A DNA stretch of 10,119 nt, from NCBI GenBank assembly GCA_036274645.1, contig DASUFH010000459.1, positions 1-10,119 on the forward strand, written 5' to 3'. This stretch comes from DASUFH01 sp036274645 (lineage in GTDB: Bacteria > Acidobacteriota > Terriglobia > 20CM-2-55-15). This document shows positions 5,410 to 10,119 of the stretch, piece by piece. The notes beneath the pieces are model-generated. The model saw nothing but the letters and a program-made list of their open reading frames with translations, searched no databases and was not told the origin of the DNA. Position 1 is the stretch's first letter, and every line of letters starts with the position of its first letter. The translations under genes were made by a program, and so were the position numbers.

Positions 5410-6879
5410 ATGACCCGGCCATCCACATTGGGCGAACTGTTGGCAAGTCCGATCGGCAAACAGGCATCCCGGAAAAGAACCGTGAAGGACGAGATGCGCG
5501 AGAACCTGGTTCTCAGGCTGCGCGACAAGGCGCCGATCTTTCCCGGCGTTGTCGGATATGACGACAGCGTTGTTCCGCAGATCGTCAACGCGGTGCTTTC
5601 ACGGCACAACATGATTCTGCTGGGGCTGCGGGGTCAGGCCAAGTCGCGGATCCTGCGTGGCCTGACGGAGTTCCTCGACGAGTTCAGTCCGGCGGTCGGC
5701 GGCTGCGAGATCAACGACAATCCGTTTCATCCGATCTGCCGCCGGTGCCGGGACCTGATCGCGGAGAGGGGAGCGGACACACCCATCGTCTGGCGTTCCC
5801 GTGACGAACGTTATGTGGAGAAGCTCGCGACGCCCGACGTGACGATCGCCGACATCATCGGCGACGTCGATCCCATCAAGGCCGCCCGCGGAGGGCACGC
5901 GCTCGGCAGCGATCTCTCGATTCACTACGGGCTGCTGCCGCGCGCCAACCGGGGCATATTTGCGTTGAACGAACTGCCGGATCTGGCCGGCAAGATCCAG
6001 GTGGGTCTGTTCAACATCATGCAGGAAGGCGACGTTCAGATTAAGGGCTATCCGGTGCGGCTGCCGCTCGACGTGATCCTGGTCTTTTCGGCCAATCCGG
6101 AAGACTACACGGCGCGCGGCAAGATCGTGACGCCACTGAAGGACCGCATTGGATCGGAGATCAAGACGCACTATCCCGCCACCGTCGAACTCGGCGCCGC
6201 GATCACCGAACAGGAGGCCTGGACGGCGCGTCCCGGCACGGAGATCGCGATTCCCGGCTTCGTCCGGCAGATCGTCGAAGGGATTGCGTTCAAGGCGCGC
6301 GGGGACCAGCGCGTGGACAAGCGGTCCGGCGTCAGCCAGCGGCTGCCGATCACCTGCCTGGAAAACGTCGTGAGCAACGCGGAACGGCGCGCCATCGTGA
6401 GTGGCGACGCCGGTGTGGTGGCGCGCATCACCGACATCTATGCGGCCATTCCGGCGATCACCGGAAAGATCGAGCTGGAATACGAGGGCGAACTCAAGGG
6501 CGGCGAGGTCATCGCGCGCGACCTCATCAAACAGTCGGTGCGATCCGCATTCCGCCAGGCGTACCCCACGACGGACTTCAAGCCGGTAACCGAATTCTTC
6601 GAGGTGGGCGGCGCGCTCAAAGTCTCCGACACGGATTCGGCCGCGGAACTCCTCGCGAAGATGGAACAGGTTCCGGCGCTGATGTCGTATGTTCCCGATG
6701 GCGACGATATGGAGCGGGTTGCGCAGGCCGAATTGATTCTCGAGGGTCTGTACGCCAGCGACAAGATCGGCCGGTCGGAAGAGCGGGGTTTCGTGGCGGT
6801 CGAGCGCCGGATCTCTCCGCAGGACCTGTATCCGGATTATCCGAGGGAACGCAGCCGTCACAAGAATCCCTTGAACTGA
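5410..6879 (+). CDS. MoxR/magnesium-chelatase-I-like AAA+ ATPase
   Basis: This is a cytoplasmic AAA+ ATPase of 489 aa, of the group often labelled magnesium chelatase or sigma-54-interacting regulator. Walker A is GLRGQAKS (72-79), with the Ala typical of MoxR proteins. The Walker B position reads GIFALNEL (182-189), so Asn187-Glu188 replaces Asp-Glu. Sensor 1 is FSANPEDY (226-233), with N229, followed by the likely arginine finger R246 in TPLKDRIGSE. RSGVSQR (305-311) probably holds sensor 2. Between Walker A and B is a long insert with C99, H107, C110 and C113 (GCEIN, then HPICRRC), a possible metal site. 'QVGLFNIMQEGDVQIKG' matches the pre-sensor-1 region of chelatase I subunits. Such ATPases form rings and remodel targets through a VWA partner. 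That partner starts 6 nt downstream, so the two form an operon. No chelatase H subunit is present. Confidence 0.92.
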   Translation: MTRPSTLGELLASPIGKQASRKRTVKDEMRENLVLRLRDKAPIFPGVVGYDDSVVPQIVNAVLSRHNMILLGLRGQAKSRILRGLTEFLDEFSPAVGGCEINDNPFHPICRRCRDLIAERGADTPIVWRSRDERYVEKLATPDVTIADIIGDVDPIKAARGGHALGSDLSIHYGLLPRANRGIFALNELPDLAGKIQVGLFNIMQEGDVQIKGYPVRLPLDVILVFSANPEDYTARGKIVTPLKDRIGSEIKTHYPATVELGAAITEQEAWTARPGTEIAIPGFVRQIVEGIAFKARGDQRVDKRSGVSQRLPITCLENVVSNAERRAIVSGDAGVVARITDIYAAIPAITGKIELEYEGELKGGEVIARDLIKQSVRSAFRQAYPTTDFKPVTEFFEVGGALKVSDTDSAAELLAKMEQVPALMSYVPDGDDMERVAQAELILEGLYASDKIGRSEERGFVAVERRISPQDLYPDYPRERSRHKNPLN

Positions 6880-6885
6880 ACGCCC

Positions 6886-8118
6886 ATGCCGATCACCAAA
6901 TACACGCGCTGGAACGGCTCGATCCTCGACAGTCTCGACATCGAGGACCTGATGGACCAGCTCTCCGACTTCTTCCTGCAGAGCGGTTTTCCGGAAAACC
7001 CCTGGGAGCCCGATGACGCTCCGCGGCGCAGCCTGCGCGAAACCATCGTCCGCAAGCTGGTCGAGATGGGACACATCACCGAAGAGATGGAAGAAAACTG
7101 GAAGATGAATCCGGAATCCGAGGAAGCGCAGCGGCTCGACGAGATCGTGAGCCAGATCATCCGGCGCCTGATGGAAGAAGGCTGGCTGCGCGAACAGCGC
7201 GAGGAGTCCGGTGAAGGATATGGCGAAGGGCATGAAGACGAGGCTTCCGAGCCGTCGAACTTCGAGCTGACTGCAAAATCGGTCGATTTCCTGGGCTTTC
7301 GCCAGCTCCGGAATCTGCTGGGTTCGCTCGGCCGCAGCAGCCTGGGGCGGCACGAGACAGCGCATTTCTCGACGGGCGTCGAAGCGTACCAGGATTCCAA
7401 GGAATACGAGTTCGGCGACACGATCAACATCGACATCAGCGCCACGCTCATGCGCGCCGTGGCGCGCCAGGGGCAAAGCGAATCCATCGATCTCGAATAC
7501 AACGACCTGATGGTGCGGCAGTCCGAATACGAAAGCTCCTGCGCAACCGTCCTGATGCTCGACACCAGCCACAGCATGATCCTTTACGGCGAGGACCGGT
7601 TCACGCCGGCCAAACGCGTCGCGCTCGCCCTGTCCCATCTGATCCGGACACAGTATCCAGGCGACTCGCTGCGGCTGGTCCTGTTTCATGATTCCGCGGA
7701 GGAGGTTCCTTTGAAGGAACTCGGCAACGTCGTGGTCGGCCCGTATCACACGAATACCTGTGAAGGGCTTCGACTGGCGCGGCGGATCCTGATGGCGGAA
7801 AAGAAAGATATGAAGCAGATCATCATGATCACCGACGGCAAGCCGTCCGCCATGACGCTGCCCAACGGACGTGTGTACAAGAACCCCGGCGGTCTCGACC
7901 CGATGATTCTCGACGCCACGTTCAAGGAAGTGGCGATCTGCCGCAAGTCCGGCATTCTCATTAATACCTTCATGCTCGCCAACGACCGTTATCTGGTGGA
8001 GTTCGTCAAGAAGGTGACCGAGATCTGCCGTGGCAAAGCCTACTTCGCGACAACGGTCAATCTCGGGGAGTACATCCTGATGGACTATCTCCGCAAGAAG
8101 ACGCAGACCGTCCACTGA
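6886..8118 (+). CDS. VWA-domain protein, partner of the MoxR-like ATPase
   Basis: This is a cytoplasmic protein of 410 aa, the chelatase-D-like member of the pair. Residues 1-100 are mainly helical and acidic. Residues 101-125 are a Glu/Gly-rich linker, and 200-217 (DLEYNDLMVRQSEYE) lead into the VWA domain (about 218-405). The metal-ion-dependent adhesion site is complete: D226-T-S228-H-S230, a Thr at 289 or 291 in YHTNTCEG, and D317 in MITDGKP. It should therefore bind a divalent metal and a protein ligand. The ATG at 6886 is 6 nt after the ATPase stop, in the same frame, with no clear Shine-Dalgarno sequence, so translation probably relies on coupling. The MoxR-VWA arrangement recalls RavA-ViaA and ChlI-ChlD, which assemble or activate other complexes. 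The client here is unknown. The gene ends 7 nt from the stop of the convergent gene. Confidence 0.92.
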   Translation: MPITKYTRWNGSILDSLDIEDLMDQLSDFFLQSGFPENPWEPDDAPRRSLRETIVRKLVEMGHITEEMEENWKMNPESEEAQRLDEIVSQIIRRLMEEGWLREQREESGEGYGEGHEDEASEPSNFELTAKSVDFLGFRQLRNLLGSLGRSSLGRHETAHFSTGVEAYQDSKEYEFGDTINIDISATLMRAVARQGQSESIDLEYNDLMVRQSEYESSCATVLMLDTSHSMILYGEDRFTPAKRVALALSHLIRTQYPGDSLRLVLFHDSAEEVPLKELGNVVVGPYHTNTCEGLRLARRILMAEKKDMKQIIMITDGKPSAMTLPNGRVYKNPGGLDPMILDATFKEVAICRKSGILINTFMLANDRYLVEFVKKVTEICRGKAYFATTVNLGEYILMDYLRKKTQTVH

Positions 8119-8125
8119 CGCGAAG

Positions 8126-9523
8126 CTATTCCTGTTTCGTCTCGGGCACGACGATGGTAAATGGCTCGGCCGGAGGCGCTACGCCCGGCGGGCTGACGGA
8201 TCCAACTGGAGGCGCCGCCGAGCGTGACAGAGCGAACTCGATGAAGATGTCCTGCTGCTGAACCTCCAGCCGCATGGTGAACTGGTTTGGAGGATTGGCG
8301 CCCGGTGAGATGACGTTCAGCGTCACCGTGCCCGGAGGCACATTCAGCACCTCGAACGCGCCATCGTCAAGGATGAGCGCCTCTCCGACGCGCTGTTGGG
8401 TCGCTCCAGGGGCGCCGAACCCCGTTGCGAGAGCGAAGGCCCCTATGGTTGTGGCTGTTTGCAGCTGAACGAACGGTCTTTGAGGCGCAACGGAGGATGC
8501 CAGTCCGGTGATCCGTCCGCTGACCTTTACGCCTCGAGGCGGGGACTCGGGCGTCTTCGTCGTCAGGGTGACGAGGATCTGATTCGTCACCGGCTCAAAA
8601 GCGGCGGACTTCATGTAAAAACCGAATGGCAAGAGCGTTGCAAAAAGCTGAAACTCGCCGGACGCCGCTGGAAGAGCGAAGTAGCCGTCGGCGCCCACAG
8701 TGACCTGACTCTGGGCGGAAACACCGCCGCGACCTGCGGCGACTGCCGCTGCAATTGTTCGGCGCATCAACCGCACCGCCGCAGGGGGCGCGACAACGTT
8801 TGGCGCCGGCGCCCCGGCCGCCACAGCAGACAGCGAGACAGGAAGACTGCTGCCATCATCGACAACGACACGACCAATCTGGATCGGCCCCATGGTCGGC
8901 TCGATGCTGATGTCCTTGTCGTCGACCTGAACGGATATAGTCGAAATCGGAGCAAATGCGGGATTGAGGCGCGCGTTATACCTTCCGGGCAGGACCTTCG
9001 GGAATTCAAACGTTCCGTCCTCCCTTACGGGCGTGTCCAACGGACTGCCGGCAGCCGCGCCGGAGGGAATGAGATTCACCCGGACCAGCCCCGCCGGCGC
9101 GCCCGCCGGATAGTTGTTCACGCGTCCACTCACGCGCACACTCGCGGGCCGCGCGAGCGCGAAGTTGATACCGGAAACCGTCGCGCCAATGGTTACCGTG
9201 ACGGCGCGCGCGTCCGCCTGGGTCTTGACGCCGGGATAATACGAAGGGTAGTCGAGAGCGCCCGCCATGACGTAATAGTTTCCGGGAGGGAGTTGCTCCA
9301 GCCGGAACCGGCCCGCCGCATCCGTCTCGGCCAGGCTGGCCAGTGTCGCGCTCGCCCCCGTCGCTGCATTTCCAGCATCCGGGATCACCAGCGCGCTGAC
9401 CCGGACTCCAGCGGCAGGTCCCTCGGCAGATCGGATCTCACCCGTGATGACCCCGCTGGCAATACGCAGCCCGGACGTCGCGTGCAACAGGAGCGCCAGC
9501 GCCACAAAGGCCAACGTTCGCAT
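8126..9523 (-). CDS. Secreted carboxypeptidase-regulatory-like repeat protein
   Basis: This is a predicted exported protein of 465 aa. The ATG at 9523 has AGGAG 9 nt upstream and begins a short signal peptide (MRTLAFVALALLLHATSG). Residues 24-125 are a carboxypeptidase-regulatory-like beta-sandwich with AGRFRLEQLPPGNYYVMAG (70-88) and YYPGVKTQADA (95-105). The closing-strand motif recurs three times: DGTFEFPKVLPGRY (169-182), DGYFALPAASGEF (279-291) and DGAFEVLNVPPGTV (387-400). This implies four stacked domains. The tail (435-465) is Pro-rich and disordered, with no anchor or sorting signal. It resembles the 534-aa protein at the left end but lacks its TonB domain, so the two are probably distant paralogues. 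A structural or carbohydrate-binding role outside the cytoplasm is inferred only. It converges on the VWA gene with no room for a separate terminator. Confidence 0.88.
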   Translation of the reverse strand: MRTLAFVALALLLHATSGLRIASGVITGEIRSAEGPAAGVRVSALVIPDAGNAATGASATLASLAETDAAGRFRLEQLPPGNYYVMAGALDYPSYYPGVKTQADARAVTVTIGATVSGINFALARPASVRVSGRVNNYPAGAPAGLVRVNLIPSGAAAGSPLDTPVREDGTFEFPKVLPGRYNARLNPAFAPISTISVQVDDKDISIEPTMGPIQIGRVVVDDGSSLPVSLSAVAAGAPAPNVVAPPAAVRLMRRTIAAAVAAGRGGVSAQSQVTVGADGYFALPAASGEFQLFATLLPFGFYMKSAAFEPVTNQILVTLTTKTPESPPRGVKVSGRITGLASSVAPQRPFVQLQTATTIGAFALATGFGAPGATQQRVGEALILDDGAFEVLNVPPGTVTLNVISPGANPPNQFTMRLEVQQQDIFIEFALSRSAAPPVGSVSPPGVAPPAEPFTIVVPETKQE

Positions 9524-9568
9524 GATGGGATTCTCCTCGGGGCTTGTTCAGCTTTATTCGGAGTGTAT

Positions 9569-9602
9569 CAGACCTCCCGCCGGTCTGCTGCGCGCTGGTC
9601 TG
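9569..9602. repeat. Inverted and direct GGTCTG repeats upstream of the secreted-protein gene
   Basis: CAGACC (9569-9574) and GGTCTG (9582-9587) form an inverted repeat with a 7-nt centre. A further GGTCTG is at 9597-9602, 15 bp from the previous one. The group lies 46-80 bp upstream of the start codon at 9523, where a regulator could bind. The regulatory role is inferred. Confidence 0.35.
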
Positions 9603-9615
9603 TTGAGCAATCATT

Positions 9616-9622
9616 TATATAA
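9616..9622 (-). promoter_or_regulatory. Possible AT-rich -10 element
   Basis: TTATATAA on the minus strand is the most AT-rich patch in this region and could be a -10 box for the gene starting at 9523, giving a leader of about 85 nt. No -35 box is visible at the right spacing. TACACT at about 9562-9567 on the same strand is an alternative -10. Confidence 0.2.
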
Positions 9623-9656
9623 CCAACGGACTACCCGTCGGATGGCCAACTGCCAT
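9623..9656. repeat. Two adjacent small hairpins
   Basis: CCAACGG (9623-9629) pairs with CCGTCGG (9635-9641) with one mismatch, which becomes a G-U pair in minus-strand RNA. Directly next to it ATGGC (9642-9646) pairs with GCCAT (9652-9656). Both have 5-nt loops. On the minus strand an AT-rich stretch follows, so they could form a weak terminator for a transcript entering from the right. Confidence 0.3.
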
Positions 9657-9853
9657 TGATCTAACACTCACCCAGTTTGCTGAAATATGCCCAATACGGG
9701 CGGAAGCCCAGTGAGCTTCGTCCATCAGACGGTCGAAGAAGATGATTCGCGCGGGACGCGGAACCGGCGCCCGTCCAGCTGGCGTCGTTGCGCGACGTCC
9801 CCGCCCGGTTGCTGCATATCTTGCGCTACCCCACCCGTCTTTGACCGCAAATC

Positions 9854-9992
9854 CAGGATAGGCCGCTCGTCGAGGCTCGATCATGCGTCGTTCCGTTCTG
9901 ATTGCAGCCTCTGATTCCCCACGCTAAACTTCTAACGTTTCAATACGGCAGACTGCGCCGACAGAGGAAAACCAGAATCAGGATAGGCCGCT
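9854..9992. repeat. Pair of 14-bp direct repeats
   Basis: CAGGATAGGCCGCT occurs at 9854-9867 and again at 9979-9992, 125 bp apart. The flanks differ after the shared core. This may be a remnant of a small dispersed element. Confidence 0.6.
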
Positions 9993-9999
9993 GCGGCCT
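9985..9999. repeat. GC-rich palindrome overlapping the second direct repeat
   Basis: AGGCCGC (9985-9991) and GCGGCCT (9993-9999) are perfect arms around a single T. A related hairpin, ACCGC (10048-10052) with GCGGT (10056-10060), lies 61 bp further on and shares the core CCGCTGCG. They resemble small REP-like extragenic palindromes; no T-tract follows. Confidence 0.45.
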
Positions 10000-10047
10000 T
10001 CCATGTAGGGTGTTCGCTGTCCGCGCATAATTAGGATGTTGAACTAA

Positions 10048-10060
10048 ACCGCTGCGCGGT
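10048..10060. repeat. Second GC-rich hairpin sharing the CCGCTGCG core
   Basis: 5-bp arms ACCGC and GCGGT enclose TGC. The core CCGCTGCG (10049-10056) also occurs at 9988-9995 in the preceding palindrome, in the same orientation. Confidence 0.4.
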
Positions 10061-10119
10061 GGCAGGACGACAGACCCTCGAGGAAAGTTTCCCTCTTCTG
10101 CATCACTATCGCCTCCAAA

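Larger units (their letters stand above)
9524..10119. other. Region without a convincing gene
   Basis: Open frames exist on both strands (for example 9615-9884 minus and 9687-9914 plus), but none has a ribosome-binding site plus recognisable protein signatures. The first 100 bases should hold the promoter of the minus-strand secreted-protein gene. The rest carries several small inverted repeats, a 14-bp direct repeat and AT-richer patches. A gene entering from beyond the right edge on the minus strand cannot be excluded. Confidence 0.55.

Noticed and set aside
5599..8115. An 838-codon open frame antisense to both the ATPase and VWA genes
   Set aside because: Its codons line up exactly with the sense codons, so its stops correspond only to sense TTA, CTA and TCA, which are rare in GC-rich genes. 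The product shows no domain signatures, while the sense products are clear family members.
9615..9884. 89-codon minus-strand open frame
   Set aside because: No ribosome-binding site, low-complexity Arg/Ala/Pro composition and no recognisable motif; it also covers the putative hairpins.
9687..9914. 75-codon plus-strand open frame
   Set aside because: Arg/Ser/Pro/Cys-rich composition typical of a non-coding frame; no ribosome-binding site.
10082..10092. GGAAA-G-TTTCC palindrome near the right edge
   Set aside because: Short and without a T-tract or nearby gene end; probably chance.
10044..10103. 19-codon minus-strand frame preceded by GGAGG
   Set aside because: The ribosome-binding site is good, but the peptide is too short and featureless to call, and the frame is also open to the window edge, so it may be the 3' end of an outside gene.
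9940..10119. 59-codon minus-strand frame open at the right edge
   Set aside because: It has no visible start, its codon use is unlike the other genes, and it runs through the palindromes; it could be the end of an outside gene but cannot be supported.

Overview
The window looks like a GC-rich chromosomal segment, most probably from Acidobacteriota. The reason is the set of three secreted proteins built from repeated carboxypeptidase-regulatory-like beta-sandwich modules. These carry the 'G.F.l..LPPG.Y.v.ag' and 'Y/F-Y/F-P-G-V' signatures that are very common in that phylum, and one is joined to a TonB C-terminal domain. No rRNA, tRNA, CRISPR array, integrase or transposase was seen. The taxonomic assignment is inference from protein style.

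Layout, left to right. (1) 33-1637 (-) and 1774-2895 (+) are two divergent secreted beta-sandwich proteins sharing a 136-bp promoter region. (2) 2988-3482 and 3479-4123 (+) are a translationally coupled pair: an XRE-type helix-turn-helix regulator and an AbiEii/DUF6036-like nucleotidyltransferase. The arrangement resembles a toxin-antitoxin locus. A consensus -35 box and a dyad lie immediately before it, and the mRNA may be leaderless. (3) 4198-4503 (+) is a small three-helix membrane protein, also probably leaderless. (4) 4547-5287 (-) is a secreted NTF2/SnoaL-like protein with a tandem 12-bp repeat at its start codon. (5) 5410-6879 and 6886-8118 (+) are a two-gene MoxR-like AAA+ ATPase and VWA-domain operon of the magnesium-chelatase I/D type, without a chelatase H subunit. 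(6) 8126-9523 (-) is a third secreted beta-sandwich repeat protein, convergent with the VWA gene. (7) 9524-10119 has no convincing gene, but carries several small inverted repeats and a 14-bp direct repeat.

How the parts may work together. The ATPase and VWA proteins almost certainly act as one cytoplasmic complex: the ATPase remodels, and the VWA protein binds a metal-dependent partner. The XRE/nucleotidyltransferase pair is probably a self-regulating unit, with the nucleotidyltransferase modifying a nucleic acid or a protein. The three beta-sandwich proteins and the NTF2-like protein are predicted to be exported. Nothing in the sequence ties them directly to the cytoplasmic modules.

The best candidates for a less-described system are the XRE-nucleotidyltransferase pair and the AAA+/VWA pair. 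The ATPase has a Cys/His cluster inserted between Walker A and Walker B and an Asn-Glu in place of the Walker B Asp-Glu.
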